Origin: Leminorella richardii | GTDB lineage: Bacteria > Pseudomonadota > Gammaproteobacteria > Enterobacterales > Enterobacteriaceae | DNA length: 64,000 bases | Assembly: GCF_900478135.1 (NCBI RefSeq) | Contig: NZ_LS483470.1 | Span: 62,001 to 126,000 of the forward strand | Reading direction: 5' to 3' | Part shown: positions 28,711-38,100 of the stretch, in pieces | Numbering within the stretch: the first letter of the stretch is position 1 | How the letters are laid out: each line of letters begins with the position of its first letter | The notes under the pieces: generated by a model | Database searches by the model: none | Told to the model about the DNA's origin: nothing | The model's input: only the letters and a program-made list of their open reading frames with translations | Translations under genes and position numbers: made by a program

Positions 28711-29175
28711 TCATTGTTTATTGCATATAAATATAGGCAAGTCATCTTGTGAGAATATTAATCCATTATCACCTTCTTTAAATATACTAATTTGGAAACC
28801 TCTATCTTCATATATGTAAAAATCAGGAAGAATAGGATCTAATAACTTAGCGTCAGATTCTGTTAGCTTAGTTGATTTAGATAACATTAAAAATTCATTG
28901 CTGTTATTATAGTAAGTAAAAGGTGGATTCTGTGTAATTCGAATATTGTTAACATTGGGTTCAGTATATTGACCTACTGAACTAACCACACCATCCCCTC
29001 CATTAAATGTATATTTAAATAGAACATGATAAGTTGCATCACCCTTATGAATATAGGCTTTACTCCAACAAGTGAAATGGTTTAGTTGATAGCTATAGAA
29101 ATAATTAGCTATCATAGGAATTATTGAAATGATAAATAATGATATCCAAATAAAGATTTTAATATAGTGTTTCAC
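28711..29175 (-). CDS. FidL-like inner-membrane partner protein
   Basis: Membrane protein of 154 residues with one N-terminal transmembrane helix (IKIFIWISLFIISIIPMIAN) and a periplasmic domain containing two cysteines. Size, topology and position (its start overlaps the stop of the ToxR-like gene by 4 bp) match FidL-type proteins that accompany MarT/ToxR-like regulators. A general role like ToxS, stabilising or tuning the regulator in the periplasm, is inferred. Assignment rests mainly on context and architecture; the family name is less certain than the pairing. Confidence 0.65.
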   Translation of the reverse strand: MKHYIKIFIWISLFIISIIPMIANYFYSYQLNHFTCWSKAYIHKGDATYHVLFKYTFNGGDGVVSSVGQYTEPNVNNIRITQNPPFTYYNNSNEFLMLSKSTKLTESDAKLLDPILPDFYIYEDRGFQISIFKEGDNGLIFSQDDLPIFICNKQ

Positions 29176-29954
29176 TTCGTTGACTCAATGTATATATGAA
29201 CTATACAAGATGTAGTATTAATTATACTTCCATCACATATCTGAATAAAAACTCTACTTTTCTCATTGTTAGCGGAAATGTATACCGCTTGACCGTCAGT
29301 GCAATTTATATTTTTCCCCTTAACAAAATCTATATACTCATCATTTAGCTTAAGTATTCCAGAATTTTTTGAGAAAATTTTACATTGATTAATTACGCCT
29401 ATTTCTTTATATTCATAAAAGTAATTACTATAATTTAATCTATTTATGTAAAACATGTAGGAAAAATAGATAAAAATAAAAGATAAAACCAATACAATTA
29501 TATTTTTTATTTTAAAAGACGATGGAATAGAAAATAAATTATCATTTATGTTATTATTTTCTTTTTCTTCTAATATATCGGTTGAAATTTTATTATCAGA
29601 CTCATCATTATCTTCTAACTGTGTTACTTTTCCAGAAAAACATACACCTTCTTTTGGGATTGTTTGTATTATGTCTCTTTCAACTCCAGTCGTTTTTAAT
29701 GCTTTTCTTAATAAAGAGATATTTTGATACAGAGTATTAGCTGTTATATATTGGCCCCGATTTCCCCAAACTACTTTAAAGAATTCCTTTTGAGTAACTA
29801 CTACCCCTTGTCTTTGCAATAATAGTAGTAAGCAACGATTAGTGGACGTATTTAAAACAACTTCAATACCTTGATTTCCCATAGGTTCTAAACGCCCCCC
29901 CTGAGGGGAATAGTAAACAGAATCTTCTATGATAAATTTATTTTTTAAATTCAA
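29172..29954 (-). CDS. Membrane-anchored ToxR/CadC-type regulator (MarT-like)
   Basis: Protein of 260 residues with an N-terminal winged-helix DNA-binding domain (about 15-110: ILNTSTNRCLLLL-like segment, QKEFFKVVWGNRGQYITANT, LYQNISLLRKALKTTG, IIQTIPKEGVCF), an acidic linker, one transmembrane helix (about 148-170, NIIVLVLSFIFIYFSYMFYI) and a periplasmic domain with four cysteines. It should sense envelope conditions and bind DNA directly from the membrane. Salmonella MarT, with FidL, activates the autotransporter gene misL; the same gene types occur here, so the HAF autotransporter is a candidate target. AT-rich and probably acquired. Confidence 0.82.
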   Translation of the reverse strand: MNLKNKFIIEDSVYYSPQGGRLEPMGNQGIEVVLNTSTNRCLLLLLQRQGVVVTQKEFFKVVWGNRGQYITANTLYQNISLLRKALKTTGVERDIIQTIPKEGVCFSGKVTQLEDNDESDNKISTDILEEKENNNINDNLFSIPSSFKIKNIIVLVLSFIFIYFSYMFYINRLNYSNYFYEYKEIGVINQCKIFSKNSGILKLNDEYIDFVKGKNINCTDGQAVYISANNEKSRVFIQICDGSIINTTSCIVHIYIESTK

Positions 29955-30183
29955 TATATTGAGACCATGTGTTAGTTAAAGCATATCTATTAATAATAGG
30001 TTGAAGTGTAGCAGATATACAGAATTGTGAACTAATATCGAACGGTTTAAACCTGATTTTGCCCTGTCGTTACGATAGAAACAAAAACACCAAGCTTATA
30101 ATTATTTTTTGTTATTATTTTTCTTGAAAATTATAGAATAGCGGCCTTCACTGTTATCGACATTTCGGTTAAGGAATCCCGCC

Positions 30184-30870
30184 ATGTTTATAAAAGGACT
30201 TATCTTCAGCCTGATTTTACTTATCACCGGCTGTTCATCCCAACCCCGCGTCGTGCTGCCGGAAGGCGACACAGCAACATCCGTTCATAAGCAAATCTAT
30301 GTAACAAGCCACGGCTGGCATACAGGCATTGTCGTTCCCGCTCGAGAGATGAATGAAGCCCTACCGGCACTGACCGAGCGCTTTAAAGGCGTGATGTGGT
30401 ATGAGATTGGCTGGGGAGACAAGGGATTTTATCAGGCTCAGGAAGTGACCTCCGGCCTGACGATGCAGGCGATGTTTTGGTCCTCCGGCGCGGTGATGCA
30501 CGTGGTCTCTATTCCGATGTCCGTTGAGCGATACTTTCCCAATAGTGAACTGATTGCCGTTAACTTGACCGACGTACAGTTAAACAGCCTGCTGGCCTTT
30601 ATCGCCCAAAGCTTTGAACGGGATGAAGAACAGCGTGTGATCGTGCTGAAAAAAGGGATTTATGGTAACAGCCAGTTCTACGGTGCCAAGGGGCGTTATT
30701 CCATTCTCAACACCTGCAATAAGTGGACGGCGAAGGGGCTAAAGAGCGCGGGAATGGACATTAACCCGACCTTTAAGCTTACGGCGAGCAGCGTGATGGA
30801 CTTCCTGCAGGCTGAACAGAGTCAGCATGTACCTTCAGACGAGGCGTTGACCTGTTTTCCTGCCCGTTAA
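30184..30870 (+). CDS. DUF2459 / TIGR02117 family lipoprotein
   Basis: Predicted lipoprotein of 228 residues; lipobox LLITGC with the acylated cysteine at 17. The mature part has the family's SHGWHTGIVVPA motif, WYEIGWGDKGFYQ, and LNTCNKWTAKGLKSAG. The conserved Cys and His recall an NlpC/P60-like thiol-hydrolase arrangement, but no activity is established for the family. GC content is back to the core level, so the AT-rich island ends upstream of this gene. AAGGAAT precedes the start. Confidence 0.85.
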   Translation: MFIKGLIFSLILLITGCSSQPRVVLPEGDTATSVHKQIYVTSHGWHTGIVVPAREMNEALPALTERFKGVMWYEIGWGDKGFYQAQEVTSGLTMQAMFWSSGAVMHVVSIPMSVERYFPNSELIAVNLTDVQLNSLLAFIAQSFERDEEQRVIVLKKGIYGNSQFYGAKGRYSILNTCNKWTAKGLKSAGMDINPTFKLTASSVMDFLQAEQSQHVPSDEALTCFPAR

Positions 30871-30939
30871 AAACGACAGTGCCATTTTGCAGCTATCCTA
30901 ATAGAGGAATGCCGTAAGGGCCGTTAAGAGGATGCCGAA

Positions 30940-31943
30940 ATGAAAAGAACACCGCCGCCAAAAGAGGCTGACGTAACGCCTGAGTCAGTTTTTTTCATGC
31001 CGCGCCGTCGGCTGTTGAAGCTGTTGACCATGACGGCGCCGGTTTTGGCGCTTTCTCCGTTAGCCAGAGCGAATGCCCTGTCGTGGTTTAAAGACGACGC
31101 GGTGCCAGAGGCACCACCTCGTCGGCCTCTTGATTTCACCAAACCTGAGCAGTGGCAGAACAGCCTTTCACTAACGCCGGAAGACAAGGTGACGGGCTAC
31201 AACAATTTCTATGAGTTCGGGCTGGATAAGGCCGACCCGGCAGCGAATGCCGGAACGCTGAAAACCGACCCGTGGAAAGTGACTATCAGCGGAGAGGTGG
31301 CGAAGCCTTTTACCCTCGACCTTGACGATATCTATCGCGCGTTCCCGCTGGAAGAGCGCGTTTATCGGATGCGCTGTGTTGAAGCGTGGTCGATGGTGAT
31401 CCCCTGGGTGGGTTTTCCGCTGCATAAGCTGCTCGAGCGGGCACAGCCTACCAGTGAAGCTAAATATGTGGCTTTTGAGACGCTCTACGATCCTGAGCAT
31501 ATGCCGGGGCAGAAAAACTCGTTTGTCGGCGGTGGACTGGCCTATCCCTACGTTGAAGGGCTGCGGCTGGACGAGGCGATGCACCCGCTAACGCTGCTGG
31601 CTGTTGGCGTATACGGTAAGGCGCTACCGCCGCAAAACGGGCGCCGATTCGCCTTGTGGTACCGTGGAAGTACGGCTTTAAGGGCATCAAGTCGATTGTT
31701 GGCATCAAGTTGACCAAAGAGCGCCCGCCGTCAACCTGGAACCTGGCGGCACCGGATGAATACGGCTTTTACGCTAACGTAAACCCTCAGGTTGACCATC
31801 CGCGCTGGTCGCAGGCGTCGGAGAGGGTTATCGGCGCAGGCGGCCTACTGAACGTGCAGCGGCAGCCTACGCTGATGTTTAACGGCTATGCCGAGCAGGT
31901 TGCCTCGCTTTATCGAGGGCTGGATCTTCGGGAGAATTTCTAA
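30940..31943 (+). pseudogene. msrP: MsrP periplasmic methionine-sulfoxide reductase, one frameshift
   Basis: MsrP (YedY) is a Mo-molybdopterin enzyme exported by Tat that repairs oxidised methionines in the periplasm, taking electrons from MsrQ. The frame from 30940 matches through PRRRLLKLL (Tat signal), the cofactor-ligand cysteine in [12 protein letters not shown], and [10 protein letters not shown]. It then goes out of frame and stops near 31713. The remaining residues ([19 protein letters not shown] to GLDLRENF) are in another frame ending at 31943. Adding one G in the GGG at 31639-31641 restores the full protein of about 334 residues. Either an inactivating mutation or a sequencing error in a G-run. 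msrQ downstream is intact. Confidence 0.9.
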
Positions 31944-31945
31944 AC

Positions 31946-32560
31946 GTGAGGCTAACGGTAAAGCGTGTTACTTGGTTAAAGGCGCTGCTTCATCTGGCTG
32001 CTTTTTTGCCGTTTGTCTGGCTTGTTGTGGCGGTAAATAGCGGGTGGCTCAGCGCCGATCCGGCGAAAGATATTCAACACTTTACCGGCAGAATGGCGCT
32101 GAAGCTTTTGCTGGCGACGCTGGCGATCTCCCCCTTGGCGACGTTAACCAAAGAGCCGCTGCTGGTGCGCACCCGCCGCCTTTTAGGACTGTGGTGCTTT
32201 GCCTGGGCGGTGCTTCACCTGTCGAGCTACCTGCTGCTTGAGCTGGGGGTGAATAATCTGTCGCTGTTCTGGGGGGAACTGATTAAGCGCCCCTACATGC
32301 TGCTCGGTTCAGCCGGCTTGACGATCCTGTCTCTTTTGGCGGTAACGTCGACTCGGTTTGCGCAAAACCGGTTAGGAAAGCGCTGGCAGACGTTGCACAA
32401 CTTTGTCTATCTGGCTCTGATTCTTGGGGTTATTCATTACATTTGGTCAGTCAAAATTCTCTCCCCTCAGCCGATTATCTATGGGTTGTGCGGCGTCGTG
32501 CTACTGCTTTTGCGGTATAAGAAGTTTCGTCGGTGGGGTGAAGCGCTAGTGAATCGGTAG
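31946..32560 (+). CDS. msrQ: MsrQ haem-containing membrane subunit
   Basis: Inner-membrane b-type haem protein that passes electrons from the respiratory chain to MsrP. The 204-residue product has about six transmembrane helices with haem-ligand histidines in [12 protein letters not shown] and the [16 protein letters not shown] region. GTG at 31946 is the start, 2 bp after the msrP stop, with GGGAGA upstream, so the two are translationally coupled. Without active MsrP this protein would have no known partner, which makes the msrP frameshift worth checking. Confidence 0.95.
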   Translation: MRLTVKRVTWLKALLHLAAFLPFVWLVVAVNSGWLSADPAKDIQHFTGRMALKLLLATLAISPLATLTKEPLLVRTRRLLGLWCFAWAVLHLSSYLLLELGVNNLSLFWGELIKRPYMLLGSAGLTILSLLAVTSTRFAQNRLGKRWQTLHNFVYLALILGVIHYIWSVKILSPQPIIYGLCGVVLLLLRYKKFRRWGEALVNR

Positions 32561-32581
32561 GCTCGACATTTCATAAGACTG

Positions 32582-32605
32582 CACCCGACTCGGTAGAGCC
32601 GGGTG
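32582..32605. terminator. Bidirectional hairpin between msrQ and metC-like gene
   Basis: CACCCGACTC (32582-32591) pairs with GAGCCGGGTG (32596-32605), one mismatch, loop GGTA. It lies between convergent genes. Confidence 0.6.
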
Positions 32606-32613
32606 TCTGCTGT

Positions 32614-33795
32614 TTAAGAGCGTGATTTTAACCGCTCAAATCCTTCTGCCAAATCGGCTTTCAGTTCGTCCATGTCTTCCAGTCCGATCTGCAATCGCAG
32701 GGTGCGACCGCCCGGCTGCCAGCTAGTCGCTGTGCGGTATTCGGTACAGTTAAATGGAATGATCAGGCTTTCAAAGCCGCCCCATGAATAGCCCATGGCG
32801 AAGATAGACATATTGTCCAGCATGTGGTCGACGCCCGCCTTGGTGTACTCCGGCTTTAGCACGATGGAGAAAAGGCCGGAAGATCCGGTAAAGTCGCGCT
32901 TCCACAGGTCGTGGCCGGGGCAGTCAGGCATCGCCGGGTGCAGAACCTTTAGCACCTCTGGGCGGGATTTCAGCCAGTGGGCCATTTCCAGTCCGCGCTT
33001 TTCGGCCTCTTTCAGCCGAAGATGCATGGTGCGAAGGCCGCGTAGGGCAAGGAAGCAGTCTTCCGCGCCGGGCAGCATCGCCATTAAGTCGTAGGTTTCC
33101 CGAAGCTTTGGCCACCACTGCTCGTTGGCTGACACCACGCCCATCAGCAGGTCCGAGTGACCACCAAGATATTTGGTGCCCGCCTCAACGGACAGGTCAC
33201 AGCCGTGTTCGTGGGCGCGAAAGAAGATTGGCGTAGCCCAAGTGTTGTCGATAATGGTGGCGATACCGTGTTTTCTCGCCAGCGCAGCCATGGTGGGCAC
33301 ATCCTGAACTTCAAAGGTCTGTGAACCCGGCGATTCGAGGAACAGCGTAGTGGTGTTCGGGCGAAACAGTTTCTCTACCTCTGCTCCCATTAACGGATCG
33401 TAGTAGGTGGTTTCTATGCCCATTTTTTCCAGCATACCGGCGCAGAACAGCCGCGTTGGCTTGTAGACGCTGTCGGGCATAAGCAGGTGATCCCCAGCTT
33501 TCAGCGTGGTAAACAGCGCTAATGCCAGCGCGCCAAGGCCAGAAGGCGAGAGCACTGTTCCCGCTGCACCGGCAATATCGCTCCAGGCGTTTTCCAGACT
33601 GGCGATAGTCGGCGTGCCTACCGTACCGTAGTTAAACTCGGCGCGATTGTTTTCAATATCGCTAACGGTAGCGAAAATTACCGTAGATCCCCGATAGACC
33701 GGGACGTTAACGAAGCCTGCCTGTTTTGCCGGATCCCTACCGATTTGTGTCAGTCGAGTACTAACGTTAAAGCGTGATGCGGAATTTTTACTCAT
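32614..33795 (-). CDS. metC: Cystathionine beta-lyase (MetC family)
   Basis: PLP enzyme of the Cys/Met-metabolism family that splits cystathionine into homocysteine, pyruvate and ammonia, and can also act as a cysteine desulfhydrase. At 393 residues it matches E. coli MetC (395). The PLP lysine is K208 in SVEAGTKYLGGHSD; other family marks are YGTVGTPTI and FLESPGSQTFEVQD. It lies 51 bp downstream of an amino-acid permease gene on the same strand, so it may serve uptake and breakdown of a sulfur amino acid rather than methionine synthesis alone. Whether this is the only metC of the genome cannot be seen here. Confidence 0.92.
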   Translation of the reverse strand: MSKNSASRFNVSTRLTQIGRDPAKQAGFVNVPVYRGSTVIFATVSDIENNRAEFNYGTVGTPTIASLENAWSDIAGAAGTVLSPSGLGALALALFTTLKAGDHLLMPDSVYKPTRLFCAGMLEKMGIETTYYDPLMGAEVEKLFRPNTTTLFLESPGSQTFEVQDVPTMAALARKHGIATIIDNTWATPIFFRAHEHGCDLSVEAGTKYLGGHSDLLMGVVSANEQWWPKLRETYDLMAMLPGAEDCFLALRGLRTMHLRLKEAEKRGLEMAHWLKSRPEVLKVLHPAMPDCPGHDLWKRDFTGSSGLFSIVLKPEYTKAGVDHMLDNMSIFAMGYSWGGFESLIIPFNCTEYRTATSWQPGGRTLRLQIGLEDMDELKADLAEGFERLKSRS

Positions 33796-33846
33796 TTCTT
33801 ACCTCATAAACTGCGTTGGCCGGGCGTAACGCACGGCCGTTGACGA

Positions 33847-35133
33847 TTATTCAAAAGCTTTCAGGAACGGTGACAGACACAGCAAAATGCCGAAGAACGT
33901 GATGAACCAGATGCTGGGGCCTTTAAGCTTATGGAGCGCCTTGACCTTATAAACCAGATAACAGGGAATAAGGCAGGGAACCAGGCCAAACAGCGGGCTG
34001 CCGAGCTGCATAAAGAACAGGATGGAGAAGCGAGTGGAGATCCACAGCCACAGGGCAAGAATGACACCAACAGTAATAGCGATGTGCAGCACCTTTTGAT
34101 TAATTTTTTCCTGTGGAATAAAACGGCTAATAATGTTTATTACCAGACCTTTGATGGACTCCTGAAAGCCGAGGTAGATGCCCAGAAACGCAGTCAGAAT
34201 GGCGAAGATGTTCAGCAGTGCGCTCATTACCTTCACGATCGATCCGGGGATAACCTGAGCGGCAATGGCTAGTGCCGATATGTTTTGCTCAAACGCTGAG
34301 ACTGCCTGTTCGTGACTGATGGCGAAAGTGAATGAAAATGCGAAAAACAGCACCGCGATAGCCAAGACAATATAGGCCACGCGGTTAGCGCGAATGGCGC
34401 GGTAGGTAGCAATACGCTTGTCTGACTCTATTTTACGGTAGGCGATATTCATCGGGCTAAGGATCTGTACAAACAGAATGGAGAACAGCGTAAACGGCAG
34501 CGTCAGAAAGACGTCTCTGAGAAACGGCAATATGGGTGGAAATGCGGTGATGTTGTCGAAATTCCAGTAGGGCACCATGACAAGGCCGAGGATAACAATA
34601 ATGCCGAACTTCACGCACACCATCGGTCCGGAAACCTTAAACAGCAGCCTTTCTCCCCGCGAAGCGATGCAGACCAGCACGGTTAGAATCACCAGACCGT
34701 ACCAGATCGAGTCCGACAGCAGGCCTTCTGTCAGGCCAAAGGTTTGTATATAGGAGGCGCTGTCGAACGTAACCGCCAGCGAATAAGAAAACATGCCGTG
34801 AAGCAGCATTAAAAAATAGGCAATGCCGAGGCCTATTCCCCAGTTCTTACCTAAATACTGAGTAATGACGTTGGCATAATCTTCACAGTTTTCAGTTTCT
34901 GATAGCGTTTTAAGATAGAGGGTTTGCAGAAGATAAATAGCAGGATAGGAAATTAAGATGGCGGCGATAAATACCCAAATGCCCTTGATACCAATCTGAA
35001 CTGGCATAAATACGATACCGGAACCAATCGCCATGCCGATGCACAGAACTACCCAGCCGACGTCATACTTGGTAAAAGGAACGGATTTATACAGCGCGTT
35101 GAGCTCTTTCTCGTTCTCTAATATTTGGGTCAT
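33847..35133 (-). CDS. HAAAP-family amino-acid permease (SdaC/YhaO/YhjV-like)
   Basis: Inner-membrane proton- or sodium-coupled amino-acid transporter of 428 residues with about 11 transmembrane helices. Family marks are [19 protein letters not shown] near the start, [17 protein letters not shown], and [18 protein letters not shown] [18 protein letters not shown]. The start at 35133 is chosen because ATAGGACATTCACA precedes it; an upstream in-frame ATG at 35310 would add 59 residues of non-homologous sequence. Relatives carry serine, threonine, aromatic amino acids or cysteine. The metC-like gene downstream favours a sulfur amino acid such as cysteine, inferred only from context. Confidence 0.88.
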   Translation of the reverse strand: MTQILENEKELNALYKSVPFTKYDVGWVVLCIGMAIGSGIVFMPVQIGIKGIWVFIAAILISYPAIYLLQTLYLKTLSETENCEDYANVITQYLGKNWGIGLGIAYFLMLLHGMFSYSLAVTFDSASYIQTFGLTEGLLSDSIWYGLVILTVLVCIASRGERLLFKVSGPMVCVKFGIIVILGLVMVPYWNFDNITAFPPILPFLRDVFLTLPFTLFSILFVQILSPMNIAYRKIESDKRIATYRAIRANRVAYIVLAIAVLFFAFSFTFAISHEQAVSAFEQNISALAIAAQVIPGSIVKVMSALLNIFAILTAFLGIYLGFQESIKGLVINIISRFIPQEKINQKVLHIAITVGVILALWLWISTRFSILFFMQLGSPLFGLVPCLIPCYLVYKVKALHKLKGPSIWFITFFGILLCLSPFLKAFE

Positions 35134-35291
35134 TGTGAATGTCCTATTAAAAAATTTATAAAAATAATTATTAGGCAGAAAGCGTGGCGCCTGCGCGATC
35201 GCCCGTGAATAAAAGGAGCATGCTTGTGGGAGGTATAGTAGGAGGCAGCCAGTAAATAAAAAAGGGGACAACGATGCTAATAAATGAAAAT

Positions 35292-35314
35292 ACTTTTGCG
35301 TTATACGCAAAAGT
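35292..35314. promoter_or_regulatory. Perfect 23-bp palindrome upstream of the permease-metC operon
   Basis: ACTTTTGCGT (35292-35301), spacer TAT, ACGCAAAAGT (35305-35314). It lies 159 bp before the permease start, in the 500-bp spacer (35134-35633) shared with the divergent LysR gene, and is the clear operator candidate there. The rest of the spacer is AT-rich and I see nothing else in it. Confidence 0.75.
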
Positions 35315-35633
35315 TGACGTCAGTCCGATTTTCCACTTAACGAAAGTATTTTGATAAAATAAAACGGTAGAGTCATAGCTGATGTGCTTTTTTGAATAAA
35401 GATATTTCACTTAATATAATGTTATTAAATGATAATTTTCTATTTTTATTCTCTGATTTTTAAATCCGCTCTCTTTATAGAATGATTCTGATACAGTGTA
35501 AGCGTGTCAGTTTTTATAGAAAAAGAAGCCTGAGAGAAAAGCTACATTATTGCAAATAATGCCAGTGTCTTATGGCGGCTGACGTTTCTTTGAGGCTGGG
35601 CTTTGGAGCAATCAGCGGTGGATATAAATAAGA

Positions 35634-36629
35634 ATGATGATTCTAAACAAGAGCGTTTCGGCGTTAAAAATGAAAATCGATAACTACTCCATTTTTCGAC
35701 ATTTGGAGATTTTTATTAAGGTTATTGAATGCAATAGTTTTTCCGCCGCTGCGCAAAAGCTTAATCTTACACCGTCTTCCGTAAGCCGCAGTATTTCCCA
35801 GCTAGAAGAGCAGCTTGGCGTTGTTTTGTTAAAAAGAACCACGCGCACCTTTGTTCTCACTGAGCCTGGTCAATATCTCCTGTCCAGAGCGCAGCACCTG
35901 CTGGAGGAACTGGATGAGTCGCTGGTTAACACCGCCAGTTTCCACCGTCATCCGCAGGGGCAGCTGCGTATCACCTGCTCTATTGCTTTTGGCGTGTGTC
36001 ACCTGATGCGGCTTTATGGCGACTATCGGAAGATGAATCCTGACGTGAGCCTGTTTGTCGATCTGAACGATCAAAATGTGAATTTAAACGAAGAGAATTT
36101 TGATATCGCACTGCGCATCACAGCCAATCCTCCAACAAATTTCGCCCTGCGCAAAATATGCAATATTAACTGGGTTTATTGCGCGAGCCGGGACTATCTT
36201 GAGCGCCGCGGTGTGCCAAAGACGCTAGAGGAGTTAGAGGAACACGACTGTCTGATTAACCCCAACGTGTGCGATAACTGGGTTTATCAGGATAGTGAGG
36301 GGCGCTCCAGACCGCTACAGGGCAACAGCGTAATTGAAGTTAACAGTACGCTTGGCCTGCAGCACGCGGCGCTGCAGCATCAGGGGATTGTCAGCCTGCC
36401 GACTTACATGCTGGGTGACCATATCACTAACGGCAGGCTGGTTCCGGTACTAACGGAATACAATATTAAAGAACACGAATACAGCCTGTTCGCTCTTTAC
36501 CATCCTGGGCACTATCAGGATCCTAAAATCAGGAGTTTTATTGACTTCCTCGTGGAAAATATCACCGATCGGCCAGTGTGGGATGAATGGCTGATGAGCA
36601 GTCGTGCTGAAAATTCGGAGGAGGTATAG
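35634..36629 (+). CDS. LysR-family transcriptional regulator
   Basis: Regulator of up to 331 residues. The N-terminal winged helix reads FRHLEIFIKVIECNSFSAAA, QKLNLTPSSVSRSISQLEEQ, then LLKRTTRTFVLTEPG; a substrate-binding domain follows. The start is uncertain: ATG at 35634 or 35637, or ATG 35670, which begins right before the conserved region. It is divergent from the permease-metC pair, the usual layout for a LysR regulator and its target, and the perfect palindrome at 35292-35314 lies between them. The effector is unknown, possibly a sulfur amino acid or its precursor. Confidence 0.9.
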   Translation: MMILNKSVSALKMKIDNYSIFRHLEIFIKVIECNSFSAAAQKLNLTPSSVSRSISQLEEQLGVVLLKRTTRTFVLTEPGQYLLSRAQHLLEELDESLVNTASFHRHPQGQLRITCSIAFGVCHLMRLYGDYRKMNPDVSLFVDLNDQNVNLNEENFDIALRITANPPTNFALRKICNINWVYCASRDYLERRGVPKTLEELEEHDCLINPNVCDNWVYQDSEGRSRPLQGNSVIEVNSTLGLQHAALQHQGIVSLPTYMLGDHITNGRLVPVLTEYNIKEHEYSLFALYHPGHYQDPKIRSFIDFLVENITDRPVWDEWLMSSRAENSEEV

Positions 36630-36647
36630 ACAGGTGTAGTGGAGCGA

Positions 36648-37139
36648 TTAGAACAGCTCTCCCTGCCCTTGACGATAATCTCCCCGTTCCAGATCCAACA
36701 GCCGCTGCTTTAGCGTTAACCCACCGCCAAAGAATCCTGTCAGCTTGCCGTCCTGACTCAATACTCGATGGCAGGGAATAATTAGCGGAATGGGGTTGTT
36801 TCTGCACGCCATGCCCACGGCTCTGGCACCGCCGGGGCAGCCCATTGCTTTTGCCACCTCGCCGTAGCTCATCACTTCACCGTAAGGGATATCGCACAGC
36901 ATCTGCCACGCCTGCTGCATAAACGCAGTCCCCTGTGCGTCAATCGGTACGCTGAAGGCGCGGATTTCTTTATTTAGATAGGCGACAACTTCATCCCTTG
37001 TTTGCTGCATTAGCGCGTCGGGGTGCGAATCGCTAACAAAGTCGTCGGGGATATAGTCCGGAAAGTGCAGCCGGATAATTGCCCCATCGCTGGACTCGAC
37101 GGCCATTGGGCCGTACGGGGTGTCAAACTGGTACTTCAT
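36648..37139 (-). CDS. ogt: Methylated-DNA--protein-cysteine S-methyltransferase
   Basis: Suicide DNA-repair protein that takes the methyl group from O6-methylguanine onto its own cysteine. The 163-residue product has the active-site IPCHRV with C123, and the DNA-binding helix-turn-helix with the arginine finger in GGARAVGMACRNNP. Length and lack of an N-terminal AraC domain fit Ogt rather than Ada. It converges on the LysR gene (18-bp gap). Confidence 0.93.
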   Translation of the reverse strand: MKYQFDTPYGPMAVESSDGAIIRLHFPDYIPDDFVSDSHPDALMQQTRDEVVAYLNKEIRAFSVPIDAQGTAFMQQAWQMLCDIPYGEVMSYGEVAKAMGCPGGARAVGMACRNNPIPLIIPCHRVLSQDGKLTGFFGGGLTLKQRLLDLERGDYRQGQGELF

Positions 37140-37258
37140 GCAAAGCCACTGTTAGGATTGAGGTGTATGTACACATAGTGTGTTTTCTTAAGTGTACTAT
37201 CGGAAAGAGGAGAGTAAAAATTGGATATTCAGTAGATATTAAATCAAGAACAAAACGC

Positions 37259-37819
37259 TCAAGGATTATTATCTATCCGTTTTCTCAAGGTGATGAAATC
37301 CATCTTTGCCTCTTCGATTGATAACTCGGGATTCACTCTTCGATACTCGCGAATGAAGGCTATTTGATCGTTGTCAAAGACGGCCTGTGAAAGAACTTTT
37401 GTTGTCACTTTAGGCTCTGGAAGCTGCAGATAAATAACACTGGGTTTCCACGCCCCCCAATCTAGCCCACGTTTAAAATCACCCCATTTATTCGCGTCCT
37501 GATGGCATTGAAATCCAAAAATAGGGGCGACTGAAAGAAATCGGCACGTTGAGCACTTTCGTGGAACGGTCACCTTCGATTGAATAAACGTATTTTCGTA
37601 AATAACCGGGTCGCTTGGCCCATCAATGCTGCAAGGCCCATGGTCTAGGTGTAGATAACCACCTACGATTTCCATATGACGAGTACATTCACCTTCGAGC
37701 AGTTTGGAGCAATTTGCACATTTTGCAGGGACTGCCCCGCGCAGACCCATATGATTAAATGGAGCAGGGGGATTAATCGACCCATTGATATCACATGCGG
37801 GGAAGTATTTTTTGTACAT
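37259..37819 (-). CDS. Cysteine-rich protein of unknown function
   Basis: I do not recognise this family. From the ATG at 37819 (an upstream frame to 37939 adds 40 unlikely residues) the protein has 186 residues. Nine cysteines include two similar groups: CANC, then single cysteines in GECTRH and HGPCSI; and CSTC, then FQCHQ. The pattern suggests two metal (zinc or iron-sulfur) sites. The C-terminal third is helical and charged (IAFIREYRRVNPELS). Tryptophan-rich DWGAWKP lies between. No signal peptide or membrane segment. It is isolated between ogt and the SymE locus, a position typical of accessory genes. Confidence 0.6.
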   Translation of the reverse strand: MYKKYFPACDINGSINPPAPFNHMGLRGAVPAKCANCSKLLEGECTRHMEIVGGYLHLDHGPCSIDGPSDPVIYENTFIQSKVTVPRKCSTCRFLSVAPIFGFQCHQDANKWGDFKRGLDWGAWKPSVIYLQLPEPKVTTKVLSQAVFDNDQIAFIREYRRVNPELSIEEAKMDFITLRKRIDNNP

Positions 37820-38010
37820 TTTTGATATTGAATCGATTAAGAAAATGACGTTTTTTGGTGTATTTAATGATACTGAAAATAGCGGATGAATTATAGTTTG
37901 GGGGAAAGGCGGTTTGAGTGGGGTAGATATAATCATCATCTTCTTCTATTTCTGCGAGACTCCTCCAAATAAATCCTCTTGTCGCCTACCGTCGATCGCA
38001 GTATCTTTTC

Positions 38011-38091
38011 CACGCGCCTGCAAAATCAGGCGTCGGGATTGACCTCCTGCAAACTTCATCGGCGGCATATGACGCGTCTGCGTCTTTTTTT
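38011..38091 (+). terminator. Strong plus-strand terminator upstream of symE, possible sRNA 3' end
   Basis: GACGC-GTCT-GCGTC followed by seven T (38071-38091) is a typical intrinsic terminator. Another hairpin, CGCCTG...CAGGCG, lies at about 38015-38032. No plus-strand gene ends here, so the terminator may close a small RNA starting near 37950, or be a leftover of a lost gene. Confidence 0.5.
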
Positions 38092-38100
38092 GTGTCGTTG

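Noticed and set aside
32614..33795. Plasmid or phage origin for the metC-like/permease block
   Set aside because: GC content and codon use look like neighbouring core genes; no mobility genes nearby.
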